Source: Timema cristinae (Eukaryota > Arthropoda > Insecta > Phasmatodea > Timematidae). Taken from it: DNA of 64,000 nt. Under the pieces are notes generated by a model. The model was given only the letters and a program-made list of their open reading frames with translations, was not told the origin of the DNA and made no database searches. Location: the NCBI GenBank assembly GCA_039000515.1, contig JBCFYV010000001.1:65229729-65293728 (forward strand), read 5' to 3'. This document shows positions 11,059-21,299 of the stretch, one piece after another (position 1 is the first letter of the stretch; each line of letters starts with the position of its first letter). The translations under genes and the position numbers were made by a program.

Positions 11059-13744
11059 CTAGTCCAGTCTCGGCTTTTTGTATAGCCTGGGCTCGTGGGG
11101 GTCGTACTGCCCTAGGCTTCTGATTATAGGGTTCTCCTCCAGCAGGAGGTTCTTTTTGTAGAAGCTCGCGTCCCTTTTCAAGAATATGTCTCTTAGAGTA
11201 GTGGTGCCCGTCTCTGCGTGGATGCGCGCATTGTTAGTTCTTGTATTGACTCCAAGAATTCCTCGGAGAACCCTATTCTGGACTACTTGGAGCTGGTTCA
11301 GCACGGTGGGAGAGGCGTAGCTCCACGCCTCGCAAGCGTATACAAGTATGGGAAGTATTAGGGCTCTGTATAGCATCAGTTTCGTCTTAATGTTGAGGTG
11401 ATGGCTCTTGAAGAGCGAGTAGTTACGGATGAAAATCCCCAACGCCTTTTTTTTGGTGGATTCCACATGGGCTTTCCAAGTTAGGCGGGAATCGATCGTG
11501 ACGCCGAGGTATCTGAGCTCTTTCGAGTAGGGGATAGCTTCGCCCAAAACTCTGAAGTTGTGTTGTGGCTGGGCCCTCCTTTTGGTTATGTTTATGGCCG
11601 TGGATTTGGTTGGGTTCACCTTGATTCGCCACTTCTCTAGCCAGTCGCTGAACTTGTCCAGGTACCTCTGCATATGGTTGTAAGCATACCGAATGTTTTT
11701 GTGCGCAGTGAAGAAAAGGGTGTCGTCCGCGAAGAGTCTTACCCTAACCTTAGGGTCTGTCGGGACGTCGGCTACGTACACACTGTACAGGAATGGGGAC
11801 AGAGCGGACCCTTGTGGCACTCCCGCTTTGATGTTGTGACGGGATGATCTCTTGCCTTCCATTTTTACCGCAAAACAGCGGCCTCGGAGGAAGTCCCTTA
11901 TTGTGTGGATATATGATCTTGGGAAGTTGAAGGAGATCATCTTCCGTAGGAGGCCAGTGTGCCAGACCTTGTCAAACGCCTTCTCCACGTCCATGAGGAC
12001 CGCAAGTGTATATTGTTTCCTGTTGAAGTTCTCTGTTGTTTCTTCCACGAGGCTGGTGATGGGGTGAACCGTGGAGTGATGGCTCCGGAAACCAAACTGT
12101 GAAGGGGGGAGTACGCGTTGTTGGTGAGCGAAGAGTTTAAGCCTCTCGAGTATGATCTTCTCGTATAACTTCCCGAGGCTGCTAAGCAGGCTGATTGGCC
12201 TCCGGTTTTGTGCGAACTTGGGGTCCTTTCCCGGTTTCGGAATGGAGATAACGTCCGCTACTTTCCAACATGTTGGAAAGTAGCCCACCCCAATGCTGCG
12301 GAGAAAATGGCCGTCAAGATGGTGATGACTATAGCGGGGGCTTGGCAGATCATCTCGTTCGAGATCTTGTCTGCTCTCCGGGGATTTCCTCTTTTTCAGT
12401 TTTCGTATGTTCTCTTCAACCTCAGGTCTGGATACTGGAGGTGGTAGTTCTTCGATCGGTTCCTCAAAGAATATATTCACCGCTTCTCTGGTCAGTGTTG
12501 AAAAATCCTCGTCTTGAGGCTCGAGGTTTGCCGTGAATTGGTCCTGCAGAGACTCCGCTATTGCTTCGGCTTTTTCCTCAGCTGTGTACTTCATCCCCTG
12601 TCTTCCGTGGATGACCGATGTTTTGGGTCTTTGGGAGCAGCCTTTAAGCCGTTTGGTGATAGACCAGACGTTGTCCCCTCCGTTGACAGTCTCTGAGACA
12701 AACTCGTTCCATTGTATAAGCTTTAGTTGCTTGGCCCTGCGGCGAACTTGAGCCCTCAGTCTGTTGTAGGCTTCCCTATGTCTCGGGGAGCGGGAAGTCT
12801 GCCATTCGTGCCTTGCCTCTCTCTTTTGTGCTATTAACAGATTCAGGTCAGGGTGATCTCTCTTTACATTGATCATCGGAGCTTCATAGACGGTTGACTT
12901 TCGATGGGCCTCAAGGAGTGTTGCGGTAAGAAGCGCGATTGAGTGATCCACCTCTTCGATGGTTCTTACCTCCCACTCAACCGGTAATGCTCTTGCCAGT
13001 GTGGCACTGTATTTAAGCCAGTCGGTAATAGGGATATTCCTTTTGAGGAAGGAAGTTCGGATGTTGGTGTTAATCAGCAACTTACAAAAGACCGGGAGAT
13101 GGTCGGAGTCAAGTTCGTTCAGAGTGTGTAGTTCGTCGGGGTGTTGATTTAGGTCAGTGAGTATTATGTCTAGAACATCGGGGTGGTGCCTATAGTTTGA
13201 GGGGTAGAAAGTAGGTTCCTCAGTTGCCAGTACCCTGTAGTTATTGTGTGTAGCGTGTTGTGTTAGTGCTCGGCCTGCTTGGTTTGCTGAGCGGCTGTTC
13301 CATAGGGTATGTTTGGAATTTAAATCACCGGCGGTAAAGAAATTAGTCTTTGCCGTCAGGGCGTTCAGGTCTTCTTCAGTGAAAGGTACTGTGGGGCTTC
13401 TGTAAACGGCCGTAAACAATATCTCTCCCAGTGGGGAAGGGACTACCACCGAGGTTGACTCCATGTTGACTATACCTGTATGGTTGTGGGGTAGTGGTTT
13501 AGATTTTTTTTATCAGCACTGCGGTCCCTCCTCCCCTTCCGGTAGGCCTGTCTGTCCTGTGGATGTCGTAACCATAGAAACTCAGTCGTTTGGATGGTAT
13601 CAAATGTGTCTCACAGATGAGGGCAATATCGACTCCGTAGGTTTGGAGGAGCTGTTCCAACTCATGTGCCTGTTGTAATATGCCGTTGGCATTCCAATAC
13701 ATAATGTTTAGGAAGTCTTGTGGCTGAGTTTGGTTAATCATCAT
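11059..13744 (-). pseudogene. LINE ORF2: endonuclease-reverse transcriptase
   Basis: The ORF2 polyprotein nicks target DNA and reverse-transcribes the element RNA onto it. It starts at ATG 13744, overlapping the end of ORF1. The endonuclease opens with MYWNANGI and ICETHLIPSK and continues with TAVYRSP, FTAGDLNSKH and SDHLPV. The RT domain has ISIPKPGKDP, RRPISLLSS, LMDVEKAFDKVWH, GVPQGSALSP and the catalytic FADD at 11733-11722. The frame is broken near 13464-13499. A second, compensated frameshift pair between about 12385 and 12290 replaces roughly 30 residues with out-of-frame sequence before the RT core. The RT core downstream is open to the stop at 11059. The copy is probably inactive unless these are assembly errors. 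Confidence 0.85.
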
Positions 13745-15152
13745 TGCAGTAGAAATCAGTAACAGCCTCCAGGAGAGTTAGAGCCTTGGTGGTTTTGTCT
13801 GGAGCGGAATTTACCCTTGTCATGTAGAGTTTAAGGTGTGTAAGCAGGCCAGAAAGATTGATTTCCTTGAATATCTGGAAGAGGCCTCTTAGGTCGGAGG
13901 TTTCTTTGTGGTTGGCTTCGGTCTCGTTTGGTTTTATGGGCAGGTTTACTACTGCTGCAGCATAAGTCATCCGCTTTGCCGCGGGAGTGTGCGTTGGCGT
14001 TGGTCCGGTGAGTGTTCTGAGTATCCGTGTGGCCTGACTCGGTGGAGTCGGTATCGCCACTGGCTTCTGCCCCCCTTGTGTAGGCTTTGGTCGCTGTTTG
14101 TCGCGTTTCTCGATTTCTCTCACTAGAGCGGGACAGTCTCTGAAATTAGCCGCGTGTTCGCCTTTACAATTGACGCAACGTGCCGGCGTAGTTCTGTCTT
14201 TCTTAGCGCATTGTATGGTCAGGTGCTCCCCGAGACACTTGACACACCGGGGTGTTTGCGAGCAATAGTTTTTTGAGTGGCCGAACCGTTGGCAGCGGTG
14301 GCACTGGAGTACTATGTTCGCAGACCTTTGATACTCTTCTACTTTCACAACCGTGTGATTTATGGCCTTGACGCTGTAGATTTCAGCTACTGCCTGTACT
14401 TTCGCCAGAGTACATACAAATATGGGGAGTGGTCTCGGTGTTGTTGATTGTGGGGTGGCTTTGGTATACAATTGCCTCACGTTAATAGGCTGGAATCCCA
14501 TTTCAGTTAGTTCTGTAGTTATAGACTCGCACGGCATAGTAGAGTGGAGGCCCTTTATCACCACCTTGAAAGGTCTGTCCCTTTGCATCATGTAGGTGAA
14601 GTGCTCAAGGTTAGTTTCCTTAAGGAGCTTCTGTAGTGCTGTGTAGTCTTTCAGGGAGCTAGTGATTACCTTAATTCCCTGCGTCATGCAGTGCAGTTTG
14701 TAATCGTCTTTCATATGGGTCTTTAACAGTTTGGTTATGTTGTTATATTCCGCTGTATTGGGAATAACTATAGGTGGAGTTTTAACCTTTTTTGCTGTTG
14801 TAGTATCATCATTGTGTGTGGCGTCTTCCGTCTCCTTAGCGGAGCTCTGATGGTCTGTTGTGTGATGTCCACTAGCTAGTGGATCGAATTTGTTTGTTAC
14901 CTTGATGGTTTTGGAGACCGGGAGGTCCACTCCTGGCTTGGCCCGGTGTTTGCGTTTTAGCGTTGAGACTGGTTCGAAGTTATATAGTGGTTTGTGCTGG
15001 TTCCCTTTTGTGTCCTTTGAGTTTCCAGCGTGTTGGGAGTCTGTGGTAATTACGTCCGTGATCTGTGGTTCCATGTTCTGGTCCTGGGACTCCTCGGACA
15101 TGGAGTCGTCGTCCTCCTCCTCGGTAACTTCTACGTCAGATTCTGAAGACAT
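13734..15152 (-). CDS. LINE ORF1: CCHC nucleic-acid-binding protein
   Basis: An intact 472-codon frame. The N-terminal 130 residues are acidic then basic and look disordered (runs such as VTEEEDDD). A middle region around residues 130-280 resembles the pre-CCHC domain of Jockey-type ORF1 proteins. Three zinc knuckles follow at about residues 282-345: CHRCQRFGHSKNYC, CVKCLGEHLTIQC and CVNCKGEHAANFRDC. The C-terminal part is Pro-rich (KPTQGGQKPVAIPTPPSQ) and then helical. In this family ORF1 coats element RNA as an RNP. Its stop overlaps the ORF2 start by about 11 nt (ATGATGATTAA), which suggests coupled translation or reinitiation. Confidence 0.9.
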   Translation of the reverse strand: MSSESDVEVTEEEDDDSMSEESQDQNMEPQITDVITTDSQHAGNSKDTKGNQHKPLYNFEPVSTLKRKHRAKPGVDLPVSKTIKVTNKFDPLASGHHTTDHQSSAKETEDATHNDDTTTAKKVKTPPIVIPNTAEYNNITKLLKTHMKDDYKLHCMTQGIKVITSSLKDYTALQKLLKETNLEHFTYMMQRDRPFKVVIKGLHSTMPCESITTELTEMGFQPINVRQLYTKATPQSTTPRPLPIFVCTLAKVQAVAEIYSVKAINHTVVKVEEYQRSANIVLQCHRCQRFGHSKNYCSQTPRCVKCLGEHLTIQCAKKDRTTPARCVNCKGEHAANFRDCPALVREIEKRDKQRPKPTQGGQKPVAIPTPPSQATRILRTLTGPTPTHTPAAKRMTYAAAVVNLPIKPNETEANHKETSDLRGLFQIFKEINLSGLLTHLKLYMTRVNSAPDKTTKALTLLEAVTDFYCNDD

Positions 15153-15489
15153 TTTTCACTTTTTGGTGGATATGTTTTCACTCTCGCGCGTTTATGGTCC
15201 CGACCAGCCGGCTAACCGACACTAGCCTTCGCCGAACACGCAAAAAAAAAAGTTTTAGTGTATTTGGCCCTGAAATGGGCCGAAAGATTTCTCGCTAAAT
15301 TTCACTCAAGTTTGTGAATATTCAAACGGTTTTTGAAATCACAAGCGGGTTAAAAACCCCGTTGCACCGGGAAGGAAACACATCCCAAAGCCTTAAAAAG
15401 GCCCCCGATAGGCTTAGATCGCAGCTCGATGACACCAAGAGTGAATTCAACCTTCCCAACACAAGTGATAATCGAGTGTCCCAGTCTAG

Positions 15490-15632
15490 CTTTTTCCGGC
15501 GAAGTCAACCTTCTAGCCTTCCAAAGTGTGTGAATGTCTTTTTCCGGCGAAGTCAACCTTCTAGCCTTCCAAAGTGTGTGAAAGTCTTTTTCCGGCGAAG
15601 TCAACCTTCTAGCCTTCCAAAGTGTGTGAATG
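15490..15632 (-). repeat. LINE 5'-UTR tandem repeats, 47-bp unit x3
   Basis: Three nearly identical 47-bp units. In plus-strand reading each begins TTTTCCGGCGAAGTCAACC, continues TTCTAGCCTTCC and ends AAAGTGTGTGAA. They lie about 340-480 nt upstream of the ORF1 start, in the LINE 5' UTR. Similar promoter monomers occur in other LINEs, so they may carry an internal promoter. Confidence 0.8.
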
Positions 15633-15704
15633 GTGAGTCGAGTGAAAAAATAACGCAGCGATGAAGGCTGCGCGATATATCCGTCTCGTGTCGTCCGTCA
15701 CTCA

Positions 15705-15729
15705 AATAACGTCCGTCCGTCCGTCCGTC
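15705..15729. repeat. (CGTC)n microsatellite
   Basis: Four to five tandem GTCC units followed by GTCAC, near the LINE 5' end. Confidence 0.7.
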
Positions 15730-16473
15730 ACCAGCCTGCTGACAAAATAGCTCCAGAGATCACCGTGTTATATACCCCCCACCACTGCCCGGCCTTGACC
15801 AATGGGGAAAACGGGGGCTTCCTATTGGCGCGAGAAACCGTTAGAGACAGAGTCCATCACGCGAGCCAATAGGAAGCGCTGGCGCAGTGAGCAGAGGTGG
15901 AGTCGTCACGGACGGCTCAGATAACATGGACTGTGGGCCGGACCGGCAGTAGGGAGGGAGGGTGAAGCGGCCGGTGCAAGTGTTTATAGGTTTTCTATTC
16001 TCCCTTCATCTTTTACTCTAGACAGTTCCACTGACATACCATTTTGCAATGGAATCCGCTCTCCTCGCAAAACATCATGACAGTGAGCTAATATAGGGTT
16101 TCCACCCCTTGACGCATGTAAGACCGATTTCGTTTAGGGTTAAAAACTCCCGCTAAGGTTTGTTGCAAGATCTAAATTTCCACCATGACAGAATTGACCT
16201 CAGCTGAACTCATGAAGAGAGAGTTTTACCTTTTAAGAGCCAATATCTAGCACCCTTTACTAAGGAAGAATAGCACCCAGCTGATTTAAAAGGTGTGTAC
16301 TCTCAGGAATCTAACAATCCAGAAAATCGGAATCTTGCACGGGCGAGTCAATATTAGATGAAAGGGGGATTTTGGTTCATATATATAGGGATGAGTTTTC
16401 AAGAAACCCCTACTGTCTTCTTCTTCGTCAGTGAAATTAATAAGTTTTACTGAGCAGCTGCTTAATCAAGGCG

Positions 16474-16507
16474 ATGGAAAACTCAGCATCAACATCATCC
16501 ACACAAG
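16474..16507 (+). CDS. Possible short first exon, Maverick C
   Basis: An ATG opens 34 coding nucleotides (11 codons plus one base), Ser/Thr-rich, ending CACAAG before GTATTT. The phase-1 ending and length closely parallel the candidate first exon in Maverick B (43382-43418). I could not establish which downstream exon it joins; the ORF at 18286-18870 is one candidate. This is inference. Confidence 0.3.
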
Positions 16508-16519
16508 GTATTTCAATTC

Positions 16520-16930
16520 TCTTCTGTTACATAGCTTAAAAAGTGTTTGATTTTTAATTTTAAATTGACTGTTTATTTGCTATGGTTAAATTTGTGTCTG
16601 CTCTAAATGAGAAGGTAGATAATAGAGAAAACTATATTTTCCTTGGCTAAACTTTATGTAATTCGCAGCCGTAATAGAACTTCTCCCTAACCTTTGTTGA
16701 CATGTTTTGAAACAAAACTATCACTGTTACATAGCTTGAAAAGGGTTTGATTTTTAATTTTAAATTGTATGTGTATTTGCAAGGGTTATATTTGTGACTT
16801 CTAAAAGCTAGAATTTGTTTAATCTATTAATAATCCCTGTTTGAGTCAAAATTTTGGGTCTAAGCGGCTATCGGACATTATAGGGCCGATTCAGCTATTT
16901 AATTTTAAGTTGTCTGTTTATCAGAGTCAT
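16520..16930. repeat. Direct repeat, about 205 bp apart
   Basis: CTGTTACATAGCTTAAAAAG with following TGATTTTTAATTTTAAATTG recurs at about 16725. A third, weaker copy lies near 16895. It lies in non-coding DNA of element C. Confidence 0.55.
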
Positions 16931-17329
16931 TTAATTTTCTATTATTTCTTAGTGAATTTATTAAATAAACGAATTTATAATCCCTGCGGCTTTACAAAAT
17001 CCAAATTTGAGACACTTATACATTAAAAATGAAATCCTTCTAAGATATAGTCTGAAGTAGAAAACTATTATCCCCATATATTTTCACGTTTACAATACTT
17101 TCTCTTTAGCTTAAGACCTCTGGGTTTGACCATTGGCATGGTGTGAGCTATGTGCTAGCACCTCTATGGAACAACTTTCCTATTGATCATCTTTATAAAT
17201 AACCGTAATAGTAACTTATCATAGACATATTTATATTCCTTGCTGGCGTCAACAGAAAAAAAATAGTGTATTGATAATATTTATCAAATGTCTCCACCTC
17301 CCTATAGTAAATAAAGTCTTGATTATTTA

Positions 17330-17893
17330 TGACAGAACACGGCTACACGACGGAGGATTTGGTCCACTCTTCAAGGGACAACTCAGAGAGTATCCTTCTT
17401 TTCGGACTCCTTACCTCTGCATGGGAGTCGCGCCTGAATAGCAGCGGGGCCGCTCAACAACGCGCGTATTTGCCCCTAATAACCCCCCATCCCGCCACCC
17501 AACACAATTAGGCAGCCATGGCGGTATCCGTAAGCCGGCGCAAGCAAGCTATTGGACCCTCCATAAAACACACCGACCCCTTCCTACCATAAGGAACCAA
17601 CCCATCAGACCCGTGTGTGTTGTCAGGCCTCAGCCAAGGGGGGTGCTTCCGTAGTGCTTACAATAATTGACGACCCTAAGCCATAGGTTTTTTAATGTGT
17701 GTCACGTCCCACCTCCTTCAAGATAAAGCATTTAGGGTTATGTGTGGCTAAAATACGAACTTCTTGTTTAATTTCTTGCCTGCACTTTAAATATATATTC
17801 ATGAAGGATACTTTTTTCTATATCAGGAGTCTCTGGTTTGTTATTTTTATTAGCCCCGCGTCTTACTACCCATTCGGGTTATACGCACTCTGG
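17330..17893. repeat. GC-richer repeat fragment and retroposon tail
   Basis: A GC-richer island (17330-17700) with no gene I can support. At 17853-17893, GCGTCTTACTACCCATTCGG followed by GTTATACGCACT matches the reverse complement of the retroposon 3' end at 59451-59492. This is therefore probably a minus-strand fragment of the same retroposon family. Confidence 0.45.
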
Positions 17894-18200
17894 TTTGTTG
17901 AAAAAAACTATTATGTGTACCTAAAATACGCGCGTTATTAGTGTCTGTATTTATATTAGCTGTCTGCTATAGATTGACACGAATAAACTTTATCATTTGT
18001 TAATGAATAAACAGGTTATAAGTTATTTAAATTTAAATGATACAGTACACCGAAAAGTAAAACCTAACTTAATTGCTTAGAGGGATCCTGGTGGAGCGCT
18101 GATGGACTAACGATGGTGCAACAGGCAGCCTAATTAGCCCAGAGTAGGGAAAGTTTGAGGCTGGCGGATAAAGTCGTGGAGGCTATGGTCGTATATCTGG

Positions 18201-18460
18201 TCGAAGTTGTCCGCCGGCAGCTACCTCCAGGCACTGATGTTCCCCGCTCTACCCGAATCCCAGAGGCACCCCTAACAGGCACGACATGGACCCTCTGGAC
18301 GCTCTGCCTCAACCTTCAGAGGTATGGATAGGTCACGTTGACATGAGGAGTGCCGCCTATCTGACCGACGTTGTCCGTCGGCACCGTTCAAGCAACCAGC
18401 TACCTCCAGGAACTGATGTTCCCCGCTCTACCCGTATCCCAGAGGCACCCCTGAACAGGT
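18201..18460 (+). repeat. Internal direct duplication, about 180 bp
   Basis: The segment with CAGCTACCTCCAGGCACTGA and the following ATGTTCCCCGCTCTACCCG occurs at about 18218-18273 and again at about 18398-18454 with few changes. The second copy is inside the 18286 ORF. The first is just upstream and is also translatable. This is a recent tandem duplication within the gene. Confidence 0.75.
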
Positions 18461-18870
18461 ACGCCATGGACACTCAGGACAGGGAAGCGCTTCCGCCACA
18501 ACATCCTACAGCTTCTCCAGACGGCTCCCTGCAGGACATGCAGAACTTAAGGGGCCCTCCAGACGCCTGGCCTTCGGCGTTTCAGGCCCGGCGGTCTCCA
18601 GGTACTTCGGGCCCCCCTAAAACTATTTCACAAGTGCAACCTTCAGGGGTACGGACCGGCCGCATTACCAAGAGTAGCGCAAGACGACCTATACGAACCA
18701 CGATTTCAAGATCCTCAACAAACATCAACAATAGTATTCCTACAATAAACCTTGCATCCCCCTCGCCAATATTAATTACAAACTCTCCAGCTGATGATAG
18801 TGATTCGGATATCGATATAGACGATGTGATGAGAAAGCTGCTACCCCGTTATTCAACTCTTGATATATAA
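18286..18870 (+). CDS. Maverick C accessory ORF, disordered with acidic tail
   Basis: A 194-codon open frame of unknown function. The first 60 residues are mixed and include a block duplicated at DNA level. Residues 60-170 are rich in Pro, Ser, Thr, Gly and Arg and look disordered. The C terminus has an acidic stretch, DDSDSDIDIDD, followed by VMRKLLPRY. A first exon with a splice donor may lie upstream (16474), and the duplicated block suggests the true start may be earlier. It lies between the two segments of C that match B, so it is probably an accessory gene of the element. Host-interaction functions are common for such genes but nothing here proves one. Confidence 0.45.
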   Translation: MDPLDALPQPSEVWIGHVDMRSAAYLTDVVRRHRSSNQLPPGTDVPRSTRIPEAPLNRYAMDTQDREALPPQHPTASPDGSLQDMQNLRGPPDAWPSAFQARRSPGTSGPPKTISQVQPSGVRTGRITKSSARRPIRTTISRSSTNINNSIPTINLASPSPILITNSPADDSDSDIDIDDVMRKLLPRYSTLDI

Positions 18871-19380
18871 TAAGTAAAACAGAACGCCCTGAAATTTATT
18901 TTAATCCTCCATTTAATATTAATTACAAATATAATAAATATATTATATCAAAAAATTTTTTCGAACATTAAATTTCTCGTCGCGTAAAAGTAAATATATT
19001 ATTATATCAACATATTTTTTGCCGTCATTAAATTGATTGTCAGTGTTTAAGTAACAAATTTGTTTAGTGTAAATGTTATATACCATGCCAGTGTGTATAG
19101 TTTCATGTTTAAAACGTAACAAAATATTCAATTAAAATAATTTCAAAATCCTCATAAGCGTGATTTTTTTGTAAAACTTAAATTGTTTTTAGTTTGTAAA
19201 AGTTAAATATTCTTTTGCAGACATTAAATTTCGGTTATTTTAAGATGTATAGTTTAATATATTAAACTTAACAACCTTCTAAATTTAAAATAATTTCAAG
19301 ATTTCTCATAAGCAAAGTGTTTTGGGAATAAATATTATAAAACTGTTATGCTTGTGTTTTAACGTCTACACCCACACCAC

Positions 19381-19599
19381 CCTCCTAACCGATATATAGC
19401 TTATAAGCTCAGGCTCAAACAATATAGCATATGCACTCAGGATTTAAAAAAATATGACGCTCATATTATCATACAGAAAATTGGGCAGTTTACAGGCTCT
19501 TTGGAAGGCAAAAATGCTGCCGCCTCCTTCAGGTCTTTGATTATCCAACCAACTTATTTTATTGACGATCGGCAATTGATTAATTTAAAACATTCATAA
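19381..19599 (+). pseudogene. Short possible PolB-like remnant
   Basis: An open stretch contains LKKYDAHIIIQKIGQF. This resembles the YDxH-type exonuclease region of protein-primed family B polymerases. It ends after about 70 codons. It follows directly on the non-coding block shared with B. The evidence is a single motif, so this is tentative. Confidence 0.25.
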
Positions 19600-19790
19600 C
19601 AAGCAGTAATAGGTCTTTTGACCAATACATCTACCAGCTAGAAAATGAGTAGGAGTCAATTTTTTTGTTAGTTTTTTTATTGACAATCAGCAATTGGTTA
19701 ATTTAAAACATTCACAACAAGCAGCAATATTATTTAGGTGTTTTGACCAATATATATAAAAGGCATCTACCATCTAGAAAATGAGTAGGA
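19541..19790 (+). repeat. Tandem duplication of about 125 bp
   Basis: TTTATTGACGATCGGCAATT plus GATTAATTTAAAACATTC and the end CTAGAAAATGAGTAGGAGTC occur twice in tandem. The second copy gained TATATATAAAAGG before the end block. The second copy overlaps the 3' end of the minus-strand gene at 19767. Confidence 0.75.
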
Positions 19791-20128
19791 GTCACCTCCA
19801 AAATAATTCAAGACACGTTGAGAGGCACTAGAGTGTATATTGATAATGTCTCCACAGTTTTTACCTGGCAATCTTACTCTTCCAACAAACTCAAGCACAA
19901 TAACATTAGGTTCGGGCTCTTCCGATAGCACAACGTTATAACTTTTGTTTTTCTCAAGTTCGTTTAAGCACTTGACACGATTGTATTCCTCTTTCTCGAT
20001 CAGGTCTAACGCACTGCATATAATACCTTCTCGTCCCGACAGGTATCCTGGTGAGCAGCATTTGGAGGTGTTTGCTGAAGAATAAGATTGGAGAGCGTTG
20101 CGTAGGATCCGTGGCCATTAAACGACAT
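19767..20128 (-). pseudogene. Maverick C minus-strand gene 3, unknown
   Basis: A minus-strand gene starting at ATG 20128 (MSFNGHGSYATL...). It is open for about 40 codons, then shifts frame once near 20010. It continues as a Glu/Lys-rich, then Val-rich segment (YNVVLSEEPEPNVIVLEFVG) to TAG at 19767. Total length would be about 120 residues. I recognise no family. The beta-strand-like Val pattern and a start in register with its neighbours make it plausible. It is the third of three small genes reading away from the terminal repeat. The single frameshift could be decay or an assembly error. Confidence 0.45.
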
Positions 20129-20376
20129 AATGTCAATTGGAGATGCAGCAAAACAAATAAACACTCACAAAATCTAAGGTTTTTTTTTTCAAAATGTCAC
20201 CGCTAGCTCCGATTACAGCAGCAGAGTACGTCTAGTTTATTAATTCACTTTGTCCTCCTAGATATATCATACAGCGTGCTTTAGATTTAAAGCGCTTACA
20301 ATCCAAATAATATATTGACTTTGGAAGGAAAATGTTACCGAAACTGCCCAGACTGAGTATGTAGTCGGTGGGTGTT

Positions 20377-20946
20377 TCACCTATAATTTCTGTAAATTGT
20401 TAAATCCTCGAGATTTACAGGTTCTTCTGACTTTACCTCCGGTGATGGCGGGCACGTAGGTGACTGATAGACAGACGACTCTGACTGTGGATACGCCAGT
20501 GAATCTGACTCAGGTGACTCTACTGACCGGTAGACAGACGACTCTGGTGGCGGGTTCTCTGAGGCTGGGTACGCCTGTGACTCTGGCGTGGTGTTCACCT
20601 GTGTCTCGGGGGGCGGCGACGGCGGCGTCGTGTGGTGCGGCGTTCGGAAGGGCGGCGGTGGTGGTCGCGGCAACACAGCTACCATGTCCCCCTTGCGGAA
20701 GTTGTAAACGGCGCACGTCATATCACACATGTATGTCGCTTCGATTCTCTCATAGGGTAGTACTTCTATCGCTCTTATCGTGTGACAGGTCGAGTCGCAA
20801 AACTCGATATAGCCTCGCTTCTCTATTATGTAAATTACCTATCACTCACCTCCACACTGTGAACATTCTCCCCAGTCATGTAGACACGCCCCTCAATCGT
20901 ATGACCAACAAACATTAAATTAATATAGCCTGTTCCAAGCATGGTG
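20377..20946 (-). pseudogene. Maverick C minus-strand gene 2, Pro-rich tail
   Basis: The gene starts at ATG 20946 with MLGTGYINLMFVGHTIEG, shifts frame once near 20845, and then continues through a folded-looking region with several cysteines (FCDSTCHT, MCDMTC). From about 20680 on it becomes a Pro-rich tail (PRPPPPPF) with repeated SES/SVYxS-type phrases (ESSVYRSVESPES, SESSVYQS) and ends at 20377. Total length is about 190 residues. The family is not recognised. The order is a globular N-terminal half and a disordered C-terminal half. It lies 26 nt downstream of the 96-residue gene on the same strand, which suggests a small transcription unit. Confidence 0.5.
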
Positions 20947-20972
20947 AACTATCCGTACTAACCGCACCGCGC

Positions 20973-21263
20973 TTAAACGCGTTCAAAGTTCACAATGGTA
21001 GGTGAACCGGGTTTTACTCCGGCGCAGGTAAATACCAGTTTTTCTTTATTTAACACACACACGTCTTCATCTGTAAGAGTACCAAACCGACAGGGTAGAA
21101 ATACACAAAACTCGCCCTCTAGATAGGCTATTAGGCGTCTCCCGAACTTTGTATTGACGGCTTTTAGTTTATCCATCAAGTACTTTTGATCTACGGCTAG
21201 ATCACACAATTTTACGGTCTGCACCGCGTCGACAATATTTACCAGCTGCTGTAACTTGTCCAT
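20973..21263 (-). CDS. Maverick C minus-strand gene 1, 96-residue protein
   Basis: An intact 96-codon frame starting at ATG 21263, just inside the terminal repeat region. A helical N terminus is followed by KAVNTKFGRRLIAYLEGEF and CVFLPCRFGTLTDEDV, then a short beta-rich end. This pattern (a basic K-x-G-R-R strand, a VFLPxR strand, and an acidic LTDEDV turn) resembles a small protein that recurs in arthropod genomes, often near mobile DNA, and could be an OB-fold-like nucleic-acid-binding protein. The fold is inference. It is the best-preserved gene of element C. Confidence 0.55.
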   Translation of the reverse strand: MDKLQQLVNIVDAVQTVKLCDLAVDQKYLMDKLKAVNTKFGRRLIAYLEGEFCVFLPCRFGTLTDEDVCVLNKEKLVFTCAGVKPGSPTIVNFERV

Positions 21264-21299
21264 CTTACCTGGCTCTAGACAACTAAGTGGGGGCCCCTC

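Larger units (their letters stand above)
10590..15950 (-). mobile_element. Jockey-like non-LTR retrotransposon
   Basis: A near full-length LINE in reverse orientation. It has a 5' UTR with tandem repeats (15490-15632), ORF1 (15152-13734), an overlapping ORF2 (13744-11059) and a 3' UTR of about 450 nt. A minus-strand AATAAA falls near 10622-10617. ORF1 has three CCHC knuckles and ORF2 has an AP endonuclease followed by reverse transcriptase, as in the Jockey clade. No clear poly(A) tail or target duplication is visible, so both ends are approximate. The 5' end lies between about 15660 and 15990, where sequence like Maverick B (near 50080) resumes. The LINE therefore seems to have inserted in, or lies against, Maverick C. 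Confidence 0.85.

Noticed and set aside
11852..13147. Several plus-strand frames across LINE ORF2
   Set aside because: All are antisense to the reverse transcriptase gene.
20460..20918. 152-codon plus-strand frame in element C
   Set aside because: It is antisense to the minus-strand Pro-rich gene, whose composition and repeated phrases look coding.
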